The position numbers and the translations under genes were made by a program. The notes under the pieces are model-generated. The model saw only the letters and a program-made list of their open reading frames with translations. It had not been told where the DNA came from and made no database searches. A stretch of DNA of 64,000 nt from Haliotis asinina (lineage: Eukaryota > Mollusca > Gastropoda > Lepetellida > Haliotidae): positions 744,001 through 808,000 of the forward strand of contig NC_090290.1 in NCBI RefSeq assembly GCF_037392515.1. The letters are read 5' to 3'. Below, one piece after another: positions 13,004 through 24,354 of the stretch (within the stretch, counting starts at the first letter, position 1; each line of letters opens with the position of its first letter).

Positions 13004-13980
13004 TTAGATTTTGTGTGCTATGGAGGAGTTGAGAATGAAGGTTGCTATTGCGTTGAAGATGGGTTTTGGGTTAGCCGGGTTGAGTAGTTGGTGTGTGTCG
13101 TAGTGGTATTTTGGTGGGATTGAGTTGTGTAGTTGTGTGATGTTGGTGTGTTGTTGTTTACATTCGGTGAGTATGTGTCATATTGTTTCTTTTGTTTTGC
13201 AATGTGGGCAGAGTCCATCTGGGTGTCTATTTTGTCTGTATAGATTGTAGTTTAGGTTGGTGTTGCCGGTGATAAGTCGTGTTATAAGTGTGTCTAGATA
13301 GGGGGTGTCTGAGAATGTGGGCGTTTTGGTGATGGGTTTTGTGATGATGGATTTGACCCAGATGGACTTGCTTGAGTTTATGTTATGATTGTAGTTAAGT
13401 GTAGATGTGTATGATTTGATGAGTTGTTTTGTTTCTGTTTTTGAAGTGTGAAAAGGTATATGTGGGGATGGGTGGGTAGCTGCTAGTTTGGCTGTTAAGT
13501 CTGCTGTGTTGTTGCCTGTATTGTTTGTGTGTGCAGGGATCCAGAGAAGTGTTATGATTTTGTTGTGTTTCTGAAGATAGTTGATTTGTTGGGTGATTTG
13601 GTGGATAAGGTCAGGGCGAGATTTAGAGAATTTGTTTTGGAGTTGATTTATGGCTGGGAGGGAGTCGGTTATGATGAGGAGGTGGGAGGCTGGGAGGTAG
13701 GGATGGTGTGGAGGGCTGTAAGGATTGCTAGTAGTTCTGCTGTGGTATTGTTTATATGGTTTGTAAGGTGGAAGTTGGTGGTGAGGGGTGGGGTTGTTTG
13801 AACATGTATGCCTATTCCTGTTGTTTTGTTTGGTGAGATAGATGCGTCTGTATATATGTGTGTGTGGTTGGGATAGTTGGTGTCTAAGTGAGTTTGGATA
13901 ATGTTTGTTTTAGTGTGAGTGTCAGGTTTAGGGGTTGTGTTTAGTATGTGGTGTTGTAGTGTGGTATCTGTTTTGGGTGG
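13004..13980 (-). pseudogene. Retroelement RNase H domain with Cys/His tail, degenerate
   Basis: Translated from the minus strand, this is the C-terminal part of a non-LTR-type retroelement ORF. The RNase H acidic residues are all recognisable: HIYTDASISPNKTTGIGI (Asp), TAELLAILTAL (Glu), ITDSLPAINQL (Asp) and WIPAHTNNTGNNTADLTAKL (His and Asp). After it comes the usual tail, LITRLITGNTNL then GLCPHCKTKETI-stop-HILTEC, a Cys/His cluster typical of such ORF ends. The frame ends at TAA (13006-13004). Two lesions mark it as dead: a 1-nt frameshift near 13680 and an in-frame TGA near 13160. The reverse transcriptase that should precede it (to the right) is not visible; a 66-bp minisatellite stands there instead. 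Confidence 0.85.
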
Positions 13981-14562
13981 AGGGAGGTGGTGAATGTAGC
14001 TTGCTATGGGAGGTGAGTGTTGTATTGTAGTATCTGTTTTGGGTGGGGGGAGGTGGTGAATGTAGCTTGCTATGGGAGGTGAGTGTTGTATTGTGGTATC
14101 TGTTTTGGGTGGGGGGAGGTGGTGAATGTAGCTTGCTATGGGAGGTGAGTGTTGTAGTGTGGTACCTGTTTTGGGTGGGGGGAGGTGGTGAATGTAGCTT
14201 GCTATGGGAGGTGAGTGTTGTAGTGTGGTATCTGTTTTGGGTGGGGGGAGGTGGTGTATGTAGCTTGCTATGGGAGGTGAGTGTTGTAGTGTGGTATCTG
14301 TTTTGGGTGGGGGAGGTGGTGTATGTAGCTTGCTATGGGAGGTGAGTGTTGCATTGTGGTATCTGTTTTGGGTGGGGGGAGGTGGTGAATGTAGCTTGCT
14401 ATGGGAGGTGAGTGTTGTAGTGTGGTATCTGTTTTGGGTGGGGGGAGGTGGTGAATGTAGCTTGCTACTGGAGGTGAGTGTTGTGTTGTGGTATCTGTTT
14501 TGGGTGGGGGGAGGTGGTGAATGTAGCTTGCTATTGGAGGTGAGTGTTGTATTGTGTTAAGG
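13951..14562. repeat. 66-bp minisatellite, about 9 copies
   Basis: The unit reads GTGTTGTAGTGTGGTATCTG, then TTTTGGGTGGGGGGAGGTGG, then TGAATGTAGCTTGCTATGGG and AGGTGA. Unit starts are 66 bp apart, with one 65-bp copy near 14275-14340. The first copy merges without a break into the retroelement frame to its left. On the minus strand each unit reads about 22 residues (PPKTDTTLQHSPPIASYIHH), so the array seems to have expanded from retroelement coding sequence. Confidence 0.93.
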
Positions 14563-14655
14563 TGTTGTGATGCAGCAGACTGGAGAGGTGAAAGTAGAAA
14601 GGAGCAATATTTTTATTGTTTTTGAATTTTTTATGTCAAGCAGGAAAAACCCGAA

Positions 14656-14955
14656 ATGTGTTATATACAAAATACATCACAACCCATCAAAACCCGAGTC
14701 AAAGAACATCGCGCCTCTGTTATTAACTCGGACAGCAAATCAGCCATCTCGGACCACATCAAAGAAAACCCTAAACATCAAATAGAGTGGTCTGACATCA
14801 CAATCCTAGCCAACAACCAAACGGACTTCACCAAACGCAAACTCACCGAAGCCATTCACATCAAACGCCACAAGCCCACCATCAACTGTGACCAAGGATA
14901 CTTCATTCCATCTGCTTATGATGCACTCCTCTACCAAGCCCAATCAATTGTATAA
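14656..14955 (+). pseudogene. Penelope-like element, GIY-YIG endonuclease fragment
   Basis: About 99 residues match the C-terminal half of the GIY-YIG endonuclease carried by Penelope-like retroelements. It starts at a degenerate YIG(Q/E)TSRP segment (here CYIQNTSQPIKTRVKEHRA), then SAISDHIKENP, FTKRKLTEAIHIKRHKPTIN and a terminal stop. The GIY motif, the reverse transcriptase and all upstream parts are absent, so this is a 5'-truncated insertion. About 230 bp of A+T-rich 3' sequence follow and end in a hammerhead-like motif at 15184-15218, which supports the assignment. Recognition is by motif order only. Confidence 0.7.
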
Positions 14956-15183
14956 ACATCTCATCCTCCATTGTAATTAATTCATTTTAACTCCTTTATT
15001 TGTACATGTCTGGCTTCCATTCACTATCCTTTGTCTACGACTGGCTTCTCAAGCTTTCTTCTTCTCCAATCATGGCACTATGTTGCTCCGGTTGTCAATT
15101 GTGTTTTCTTTATATACTATGTTATCCCATTGTTTTTATTAGTATATATCTATACAAGTTCTGGATTTTATGCATCATTCCTG

Positions 15184-15218
15184 CTTGACAACGGTACAAG
15201 AATCTGTACCGAAACGTC
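15184..15218 (+). ncRNA. Hammerhead-ribozyme-like motif in the Penelope-like tail (degenerate)
   Basis: TTGACAAC leads into a perfect 5-bp stem GGTAC/GTACC (15193-15197 with 15206-15210) with an 8-nt loop, followed at once by GAAACGTC. This is the hammerhead order: CUGANGA, stem II, GAAA, then the stem III side. The first core reads TTGACAA where CTGANGA is expected, so a key G is A and the copy is probably inactive. Hammerheads are known in Penelope-like elements. Confidence 0.45.
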
Positions 15219-15385
15219 GCAATCACGTAATGAAGAAGTTGTTATCCATACAATTTGTCCTATTTGTACACCAACTTCTAAAATGCCACTCAAACAAGTT
15301 ATAGTAAATACACTGACACACACCTTAGTTAATATAAGACCGATACAGAGTCATTATTGTGTTGTTGAGTTTCGAAATGAAAGGG

Positions 15386-15530
15386 GCGGTGGGGTATCCT
15401 ACTGGTTAAAGTGTTTGCTCGTCAAGCCGAAGTTCGATTCCCCATAAGGGTACAATGTGAAAAACCCATTTCTGGTGTCTCTCCCCGCCTTGATACTGCT
15501 GAAAGCGGTGTAAAACTTAAAACAACCTCA
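15386..15530 (+). repeat. tRNA-headed SINE
   Basis: Head: TATCCTACTGGTTAAAG (A-box-like) and AGTTCGATTCCCC (B box). Body: GGTACAATGTGAAAAACCCA and TTTCTGGTGTC. Tail: CTGCTGAAAGCGGTGTAAAAC. The same order recurs in many copies across the window. Confidence 0.85.
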
Positions 15531-16796
15531 CTACTCTTTCCCCGACGAAAGACCACTGGGTTGATTTAACAAGACCAGATTATCTACAGTCATTCAAATT
15601 ACATGTCCACAGCGATAATATTGACGTCATTGTATTCTAGTTCTTTCATATGTATAGCGCCCGTTTTGTGTTTTAATCTTATGTTTAATACATCTCATGC
15701 AGGTACTGTCCAGTGTGTCCCTGTGGCCATCTGGCCTGCTGTGTGTATATACGTATGTTCTATCACTATTGTCATTGTAATCGATTTGTATATTCACTAC
15801 TTTGTCTGCCTGTCTGTCAACATACACTGACTCCCCTGTCCGACATACACGTGGTGTTCAGAGCTAGATGCTTACAAGAGCACGCCTACCTTCCACCTGC
15901 ATGGCTTCAAGGCTGTCACGTAACCTGTCATGTCCTCGTCCTTGTTGTAGGTATTTACTACTGTGTTCAGTTTGAACGCCACCTGAAACATACAAACCTC
16001 ATCTAGAGGAACAGTAGGACACTGGTACTTTCACCATTTACAAAATAATGTTTCAGTCAATGCACACGTTTTTAGACGTTGCAGCATTTTCTCTTAGACA
16101 CAAACCTTTTAAACCACAAAATCATCTGTAAATATAAATTTACCCCTCAATTGTTCTTAATGTCGGTCATAAACTACGTCTTTGGGGACCCTGGTTCCAC
16201 TCCTCGTTTACTTCGAAACAAACCTCTGATGGATTTTACGTCTGTGGGGACCTGGTTGGTTAAACAGGTCCCTTGCTATCCATGTGTACGAATATCCACA
16301 AACAAAATTAGTTAAGGTGGTGGTTTCACTTGCGGATCCAGAGTTACAGATGCACCAGGACAAGCCTCTTGTCCACGCCCTCGATCTGCCTCTAGTTGTA
16401 GAGATTTTAAAAAGTTGAATATGGAAAGGGAAGTAACTCTTGACTTAAAATTGTAAGACTCCTTTTAAAGTTTCTGGGTATTTTTTAATTCTCTTCCGGT
16501 CCTATCGACTACTACACTGTCGTCCCTCTATAATTAGCATGCAATTCATTATCCTTCTGATACAGTATCCACGTGGGTAGTTTATTCCATGGCCACCTGT
16601 GTCGGCTCTACATATGTTAACCAAGAACTGTGTACGCGGAAGAACACAATCAAAACCACCAATCCAATTGCTACATAGAATGTTTGCGTTCATGGCGATT
16701 CATTAGATAGCGATTGCATTTGGACATAATGCAGTTGATTGACGTCTGGAACAATGTAAACACTGGTGATATAATTCTGAATTTACACAGCACGAT
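15531..16796. other. Intergenic stretch, nothing recognised
   Basis: The open frames here are short and have no recognisable domains. A doubled phrase near 16180-16260 (GGGGACC..TGGTT) is the only internal structure seen. Confidence 0.5.
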
Positions 16797-18296
16797 GTGT
16801 TTATTAACCAGGGGGATGTAATAGCAGATGAGGTGTTGCTGTGTTTATTAACCAAGGGGATGTAATGGCAGATGAGGTGTTGCTGTGCTTATTAACCAAG
16901 GGGATGTAATGGCAGATGAGGTGTTGCTGTGCTTATTAACCAAGGGGATGCACTGGCAGGCGAGGTGTTGCTGTGTTTATTAAGTAAGGGGATGTAATGG
17001 CAGATGAGGTGTTGCTGTATTTATTAACCAAGGGGATGCACTGGCAGGCGAGGTGTTGCTGTGTTTATTAAAAAAGGGGATGTAATGGCAGATGAGGTGT
17101 TGCTGTGTTTATTAACCAAGGGGATGTAATGGCAGATGAGGTGTTGCTGTATTTATTAACCAAGGGGATGCACTGGCAGGCGAGGTGTTGCTGTGTTTAT
17201 TAAGCAAGGGGATGTAATGGCAGATGAGGTGTTGCTGTGTTTATTAACCAAGGGGATGTAATGGCAGATGAGGTGTTGCTGTGCTCATTAACCAAGGGGA
17301 TGTAATGGCAGATGAGGTGTTGCTATGTTTATTAAGCAAGGGGATGTAATGGCAGATGAGGTGTTGCTGTGTTTATTAACCAAGGGGATGCACTGGCAGG
17401 CGAGGTGTTGCTGTGTTTATTAAAAAAAAGGGATGCACTGGCAGGCGAGGTGTTGCTGTGTTTATTAAAAAAGGTGATGTAATGGCAGATGAGGTGTTGC
17501 TGTGTTTATTAACCAAGGGGATGCACTGGCAGGCGAGGTGTTGCTGTGTTTATTAAGCAAGGGGATGTAATGGCAGATGAGGTGTTGCTGTGTTTATTAA
17601 CCAAGGGGATGTAATGGCAGATGAGGTGTTGCTGTGCTCATTAACCAAGGGGATGTAATGGCAGATGAGGTGTTGCTATGTTTATTAAGCAAGGGGATGT
17701 AATGGCAGATGAGGTGTTGCTGTGTTTATTAACCAAGGGGATGCACTGGCAGGCGAGGTGTTGCTGTGTTTATTAAAAAAAAGGGATGCACTGGCAGGCG
17801 AGGTGTTGCTGTGTTTATTAAAAAAGGTGATGTAATGGCAGATGAGGTGTTGCTGTGTTTATTAACCAAGGGGATGCACTGGCAGGCGAGGTGTTGCTGT
17901 GTTTATTAAAAAAGGGGATGTAATGGCAGATGAGGTGTTGCTGTGTTTATTAACCAAGGGGATGTAATGGCAGATGAGGTGTTGCTGTGTTTATTAAGCA
18001 AGGGGATGCACTGGCAGGCGAGGTGTTGCTGTGTTTATTAAGCAAGGGGATGTAATGGCAGATGAGGTGTTGCTGTATTTATTAACCAAGGGGATGCACT
18101 GGCAGGCGAGGTGTTGCTGTGTTTATTAAAAAAGGGGATGTAATGGCAGATGAGGTGTTGCTGTATTTATTAACCAAGGGGATGCACTGGCAGATGAGGT
18201 GTTGCTGTGTTTATTAAAAAGGGGATGTAATGGCAGATGAGGTGTTGCTGTGTTTATTAACCAAGGGGATGTAATGGCAGGTGAGGTGTTGCTGTT
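16797..18296. repeat. 44-bp minisatellite, about 34 copies
   Basis: The unit is GTGTTTATTAACCAAGGGGA, then TGTAATGGCAGATGAGGTGT, then TGCT. Two linked variant classes alternate: TGTAATGGCAGATGAG and TGCACTGGCAGGCGAG. There are also ACCAAG, AGCAAG and AAAAAG versions in the middle. Blocks of several units are themselves repeated (for example about 17160-17480 and 17520-17840). The unit length is not divisible by three, and no coding is implied. Confidence 0.95.
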
Positions 18297-18429
18297 CAAC
18301 CCAAGGTTGGAAAAGGTTTATTGATTGTATGGAATGACCAAAATAGCTACGACTGAAAGTTACTAGCCCCGAGAATAATTCGCTATCGCGAAATTTGAAT
18401 ATAAACACGGTGTTCGTTATTATCCTGCT

Positions 18430-18755
18430 AATATGATGAACATTATTATAACGACATAATAATAACGACATTATCATAACGACATTATTATAACGACATT
18501 ATCATAACATTATAATAACGACACTATCATAACGACATTATTATAACGACATTATCATAACATCATAATAACAACATTATTATAACGACATCATAATAAC
18601 GACATTATCATAACGACATTATAACGACATTACCATAACATTATAATAACGACATTATTATAACATCATAATAACGACATTATCATAACGACATTATTAT
18701 AACGACATTATCATAACGACATTATCATAACGACATTACTATAACGACATTATTA
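18430..18755. repeat. 15-bp tandem repeat (ATAACGACATTATCA)
   Basis: An imperfect array of ATAACGACATTATCA or ATAACGACATTATTA, with shortened units lacking CGAC. There are roughly 20 copies. Confidence 0.92.
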
Positions 18756-19701
18756 AACTTGCGTGATTTAAAAGTGTACTATAACTTGACGAGTCGGAGT
18801 GATATACATGCATTTACAAATTCATCCCAAGAAAATTCACTAGTTGGTCGGAGTAGTGACTGTGAAGATTTACTGGTCCGAATGGAATTTTAGTAGTCAC
18901 AGACTAGCGAGTAATTGGCTTTTTCGCGCACCATAAAACACCATAAACACTCAACCGTGGACACGTGTAGGAAAACTGAATCTCTTCATATTGGACTTAC
19001 TTGAATGTTTATTATGAAACTCGTGTCGATATCCATGTCGTCTGAAGAAGACCAACATGCAGAGGAACAGGCTAACACAGCATGTTACAAGCTGTTGGAA
19101 TCCCACAACATTTCCCACAACTGACAAAACCAAAAAGGAATACATCAAACTCTGTATCAGCGACTTAATGGTTGTCATATTTTGGAACAGCTTTCAATAC
19201 CGTAAGTATGTACATCAATCAAGATGGTCTCAATAACGCTGATAAATTTGTGAAAAAAATTGATGGCAAAACTTGTTATCATGTCGTTAATCACTTTTAA
19301 CGGTGGAATATCGAAGGGTAACATTCTTTAAGGTATTGACTATAACACTGTCAGTGGTGGAAAAGCACCAGAACCTGGTACAGTTGGACCTGGGGTGATT
19401 AAATGTTGTAACTGTGAACTCTTATCTTATTTGCAGGTGTTATTTAGCCATAGGCTCACTAGTGATATTTTTTTTGTGGAATGGGTCAAGGGATTGGCTG
19501 TACCATTACTCTAAACAATGGAAAGCGTCAGATGTTACAAAAGTCTGTTTGGGTCAAAAATGATACCAAAGACTCACAATCTAACTCCAAATGGGTTCAT
19601 GATCCAACATTCATTTCAACGCAGACTGTAATAAAAACATCAGACCAGTAAGTTTTATAACGTTTGTCTCCAAACTGAAAAAAAAGTTACTGAACAAACT
19701 A
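18756..19701. other. Intergenic stretch
   Basis: No gene is supported. A 75-codon minus-strand frame (19178-18951) starts MTTIKSLIQSLMYSFLVLSV and is hydrophobic at first, but it shows no family and no splice context that I can defend. Confidence 0.4.
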
Positions 19702-21040
19702 TACTCATGGAAAAATTTAAGGGAACGCATGAAATAGCTGTGACTTTTAATCTTTGAAACAGTAAAAGAAAAGGCTTATGTCAAGTGATGAAAATCAATA
19801 TCGGGTGTGTCCCCCATGTCTCTGGAGAACTGCTTGGCATCGTCGTGGCATGCTGCGAATGAGTGTACGGATGGTACCAATCGGAATTCTACGCCATTCT
19901 TCCTGGAGAGCCACGAAAAGTTCAGCCAAATTGTTGGGTTGAACAGGTCTTTCCCGAACATTGCGGCCAAGAACATCCCAAAGATGTTCGATGGGGTTAA
20001 GATCAGAACTTTTACCCGGCCATTGCAACACCCGGACACCTGCAGCCCTCAGTCTGTCCCGACAAACATGAGCGATATGAGGGCGGGCATTGTCATGCTG
20101 GAACTCGAACATTCGACCTGCTGTACGCGCAAAAGGGATCACAGTCGGATTCAAGATCTCATCACGATATCGTACATCTGTTATCCTGCCATCAACACGC
20201 ACAAGATCTGTTTTGTGGTTAAAGGGAAACCCGCCCCACACCATAACAGAGCCCCTCCAAAATGATCATGCTGTTTAATGGTGCAGGCACTGTGACGTTC
20301 CCCAACGCGTCTCCAAACTCGAATTCGACCGTCATTATGGTCAAGGGTGTACCTGCTCTCATCACTAAACATGGTGTTTCTCCATTGACGTACGGTTCTT
20401 CCTCCACGGTTCCGTGCCCACTGCAGTCTCAAGCGCTTGTGTTGCTCAGTCATGTTGATTCTAGCCAATGGACTACGACTTTTTAGACCAGCCGATTTAA
20501 GACGATTACGCATTGTACGTGAACAAATTCTGACGTTTGTTCTTCGCCTGAATTCCGTATTGATTTTGGAGGAGGATTTGAACCTGTCTCGCAGAGCAAT
20601 AAGGAGTAGGGTCCGGTCATCTCGTGGGGTGGTTTTCTTTTCCTGTCCACGCCTCATTTTGACGTCACCAGTCGCTCTGTATAGATTCCAAAGTCTGGAT
20701 ATCACGCTAACAGACTTGTGAAAAGTTGTTGCAACCTGTCGTAATGAGCTTCCACCATTAACCATGCCAATTGCCTCCCATTTCTATGCCAAAGTTAAGT
20801 ACTGTCTCGCCATGTTAACAATGTTTTTAACCGTTGTGTTTGACAGTGCACATACACGTCACGTGTAAATCTAAGTGCATGTAACTTTAGGAGCATGTAG
20901 TGCACATGCATGGAAAGCATTATGGTGAGTTTGAGTGAACTGCTCTTCACGAAAACGATAATACACGACGCTGAAGTTAGTAAACAGAAATACTGAATTG
21001 TCCAAAGAAACATGCGTTCCCTTAAATTTTTCCATGAGTA
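19702..21040 (-). mobile_element. Tc1-like transposon with broken transposase
   Basis: A 1339-bp element with near-perfect inverted repeats of about 34 bp. TACTCATGGAAAAATTTAAG and GGGAACGCATG stand at the left, with the complement at 21007-21040. TA flanks both ends (19700-19701, 21041-21042). The transposase reads leftward. It lies between the 15-bp array and the viperin exons. Confidence 0.93.
19795..20813 (-). pseudogene. Tc1 transposase, frameshifted
   Basis: The coding part starts at ATG 20813 (MARQYLTLA) and is stopped at codon 10 by TAG. It then continues with KWEAIGMVNGGSSLRQVA (helix-turn-helix region), MFSDESRYTL (first Asp), QHDNARPHIAH (second Asp) and SSDLNPIEHLWD (Glu 34 residues later, DD34E). 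A 1-nt shift near 20240 splits it into two frames: GGALLWCGAG reads on in one frame, while MVWGGFPFNHKTD continues in the other. It ends RHGGHTRY-stop at 19795. Both lesions make this copy non-autonomous, although its ends look intact. Confidence 0.92.
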
Positions 21041-22983
21041 TATTACAATTTTATTTTGACCTTCCAAGTAAAGTTTGACGTGGGTAAAGTGAAAGTAGTT
21101 ACGTTGTAGCAACAGCCTCAAGGGAGGTAAGTATGTGCAACTTAGGATGTGAGCATTTACAAAACTCGCCAGGACCGGAATCGATCAGTGTTTTGTTACA
21201 TGGTTACGTAGGGGAGCTATCTACCCATTGTCTGCTTGACTAAATCAACTCAAATGGAGTACTTGCTCACCATGGAAACCAAACAATAGTCAGTCTTAGT
21301 CTAGCAAGTTTCAACTATTTTTGTGATACTCTGGTTATTTTTCCGTCCGTCGATGACTGGTTATGTAACTAACTGTATTTTGGCTTATGTACAACATTTC
21401 CCTTCACTCTAAGGCTGAAATATTGCAGTTTTGGTTTAGGTACAACATTTCCCTTCACTATAAGGCTGAAATATTGCCGTTTTGGTTTAGGTACAACATT
21501 TCTGTTAAAAATGTGAAGTTAAATTATAACTCACTCACTCAGTCGCAGCGATACAAATGATCATGTTGAATGCTGCAAGTATTAAAACTAAAAGAGATTA
21601 AAAGTTATAGCAACCGGCAATGTCAGGCTATTACCTTGCTGGAGGGACGTATCCATCAATATCCTTACAAATACAGGACATGCCATCCATCTACAGCTGA
21701 CAAAGAATCCTGTTCATGCCATATGTCTTTTAACCAGCCTAATATGTGTATACATCGTTTCAGGTTTTACGCAGTGGTGTATAGTCTCTTTCGCAGCCAA
21801 CTAACTGCAAGATGTCCGTCATTCATTAACGAATCCTTGTACCGATGTTTGTCTTTGTTTGAAACTCGACTGATAATTCCTCTTGCTGCAATTCCACGTA
21901 CATATTGCATAACATGTGATACATTTGCCACATCAAACCTTGCTTTATAATGTTGAGTATTTATCAGCTATACGGGTACAGTTCATTATTAAGTGCAGGG
22001 GTGGTCCATTATATGTGTATTTTAATTAGTAGTCATAATGGGAGTAGTCATAATGGGAGTAATCATAATGGGAAGATACCCAGTGAATACGTTTGTGACA
22101 AGCTGGCGGGGCAAGTAATCTGGACGAATACACTTGGTTGCTACCGGTAGAGTGGAGATTAAACACGTGCAATACATGCTGACCGTGGCGTGAAATCAAT
22201 ACTACTGTTTAACACGTGTCTCTTACAGCGATTTAGTTCAGCAAGACACCATCACGACATGAGTCAGTATTTGAGAGTTTGCAGATTTTCGGTTAAATTA
22301 ACATGTCCAGGATAGGGAAGCAAATTGTTCATTTTCAGGCCAGGGAGTTAGCCTACAAAGTTATCATCTATATGGAAAAGACATGAGCAACCAAAACGTA
22401 GCCTTGCCACTGACGGAGGAGTGTATTTGATGGGGTTACGCCCTTCCTAATGCCACAATGTGATTTTGTTGGTTTTTTGCTTTACGACAGGTCTTGTAAT
22501 ATACTGCAACACGCTTCGTAATATATGCTTACGCATATATCACAAGATTGAAATTCTCTGCAATACCCGCCCCTACAAATAATGTATTTATGTCCCTGGT
22601 TGACGGTATATAATGAACACTACATCAACTGCTGGCGTGTTATTGCATCCATTGACCAATATTCGTGATGTGAATTATATTCTCTTCACAGTAGTGAATA
22701 TATACTAGTATTCTGGTATCACTGAAGGCAATACGTGATGATAGAGACACGAGCTTCTTGCTCAATGTTCTATACTGTACTGAACAACAAAAGAAAAGCA
22801 GAAATGAAATCTCATAAAAGTATTTATGTCTTCCATGTAAGAACCTGATAAAAGCCTGGGCTGCGATTCTTTTGCTGCTCAGTATATGACGGATAAGGCC
22901 ACCGAGCGTGTAAACCACCAGTGAAACCACAAGCGTGGACATTTAGCAACTTGCTTCACCGCATGTCCTCTAGTGTAGTCTCG
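21041..22983. other. Non-coding stretch left of viperin exon 3
   Basis: I searched this region for later viperin exons (for example the conserved KIN and NPxRWKVFQ segments on the minus strand) and found none. It holds a 61-bp doublet around 21380-21500 (ACAACATTTCCCTTCACT) and a 15-bp triplet at 22029-22073 (GTAGTCATAATGGGA). Confidence 0.5.
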
Positions 22984-23135
22984 AGACGGTGGGTAGCCTA
23001 GTGGTTAAAGTGTTCAGTCATCACGTCGAAGATCTGGGTTCGATTCCCCGAATGGATAAAACGGGTGTAACCCATTCCTGATATTGCTGCAATATTGCTA
23101 AGACAGCTTAAACGTAAACTCACATACTCACTCTA
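22984..23135 (+). repeat. tRNA-headed SINE
   Basis: GGTGGGTAGCCTAGTGGTTA (A box), TGGGTTCGATTCCCC (B box), TAACCCATTCCTG, GATATTGCTGCAATATTGCT. It lies immediately left of viperin exon 3, within the following intron. Confidence 0.85.
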
Positions 23136-23161
23136 CTGTAGCATAAAATCACATCACTCAC

Positions 23162-23298
23162 CTTGTACTTGTAACACCAGTCCCTGACTCGCAGTAAGGA
23201 GTTTAGGTGGCTCTTCCCTCCCTGTTGTCGACCAATCAGTTGGTTCGTCTCTGGGTCGAAGCTGTCACATGATACTGCCAGTATGTCCAAATATTCGC
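23162..23298 (-). CDS. RSAD2: Viperin exon 3 (radical SAM core, continued)
   Basis: A 137-bp exon read leftward. The acceptor is TTTTGTTTCAG before G-GCGAATATTT, and the donor is TACAAG|GTGAGT. It encodes residues 152-197 ([34 protein letters not shown]), which match the segment after the GGEP motif in vertebrate viperins nearly residue for residue. Phases agree with exon 2: one base is carried in, and the exon ends in phase 0. This is the last viperin exon found. The remaining ~160 residues, including the C-terminal region needed for partner binding, are not visible to the left within the window. Confidence 0.95.
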
Positions 23299-23324
23299 CT
23301 GAAACAAAAGATCGCACAGAGTTA

Positions 23325-23462
23325 GTGTGTTTGGTTTTACGCCACTATTTGACATATCCAAGCAATATCACCGCGAGGGACCCCAGAAAAGGGCTTTACG
23401 CAATGCACCCTTGTGGGGAATCGAACCCGAGTCTCGATCCAACGGAAAATCCAGCCGCTGCC
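23325..23462 (-). repeat. tRNA-headed SINE, reverse
   Basis: Reverse-strand copy: GTTTTACGCC tail at the left, then GGGCTTTACGCAATG, and GGGGAATCGAACCCGAGTC (complement of the B box). It sits in viperin intron 2, just upstream of exon 3. Confidence 0.85.
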
Positions 23463-23626
23463 TTTCCCCTTGGCTTTGGATACATTTCTGATATCAGGGA
23501 ACCTCGTAAGTGGTGCAGTAGTTCCACCAGGAGACCTGAAGGTCACGGCTTCGATACCCGGCTATATCATACTAAAAGACGTTTTAAATATGGTACTTGC
23601 TGGTTCCTGCCTGAAGCTCGGCATTA

Positions 23627-23667
23627 ATGGACAGACAGACAGACAGACAGACAGGCAGGCAGACAGA
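23627..23667. repeat. (GACA)n microsatellite
   Basis: About ten tandem GACA/GGCA units. Confidence 0.9.
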
Positions 23668-24034
23668 ATAATATCAGTATTCATGGTCTATATTACACAC
23701 ATAATTTTCACATATTTACTCAAGCTGGTCTTGTTACAGGTCTCTGGTCACTGGACAAGACCGGGGACCTCTCTTAATAACCAAAATCCAAAATGCTACA
23801 CTTCTTATCCTAAGAACTTTATACAGAAACCTTGCCAAACTTAACGTTACATTTGTATCAGTAGTTGACATAATGTTTCGAACAAAATTGTCCATATATG
23901 GGCTACTTCTTATATTGTTGGGAAAACATTCTCTTCTTTAGCTTCATGGAGTTGATAGATCAAGGCATTATACTCATCTGTTGCAAGAAAGAGATATTTG
24001 CTATGACAATATACGCAAAATCGTTCACAGGAAA

Positions 24035-24110
24035 TGGGCGTCACACATTGTAACCATGTGAGGAATCGAACCCGGAGTTTCAGCGTGACGAGCGACGCAT
24101 TGACGACTGG
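24035..24110 (-). repeat. SINE head fragment, reverse
   Basis: TGAGGAATCGAACCCGGAG is the complement of a B box, after ACATTGTAACCATG. Only the head-proximal part is present. Confidence 0.6.
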
Positions 24111-24354
24111 GTCAGTAAATGTTCAGGTTAGGTTAACAGTCAAGGAAGACAAGGAGCCCGCCGCACCTGACTGATGTGAAGCTGAACAGTCGGTAGATAC
24201 CCCTGGGACCCTGTCAGACAGATCTAATTTTGAAATTACGAAGTGTGGGATTGGTAGGTCGAGTTGAGGGGAGAACAAGGTCGAGCTTTGTATGAAGACA
24301 TATGGCAGATAAGATACATATTTAGGTATGGAGCTAATCAGGGGTGTGGATCGG

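Noticed and set aside
16797-18296. Possible CRISPR array because of the regular 44-bp period
   Set aside because: Units are contiguous with no unique spacers, and the genome is eukaryotic.
18951-19178. Hydrophobic 75-codon minus frame as a secreted or membrane peptide gene
   Set aside because: No family, no splice or promoter support, and the length is within chance expectation.
22984-23060. tRNA genes suggested by A and B boxes
   Set aside because: The boxes belong to SINE heads. The same body and tail follow in many copies, and no clover-leaf with anticodon could be drawn.
23337-23546. Short open frames over dispersed repeats (also 46659-46877, 26838-27155, 43654-43872)
   Set aside because: They lie within SINE or dispersed-repeat copies and read the repeat consensus, not a protein family.
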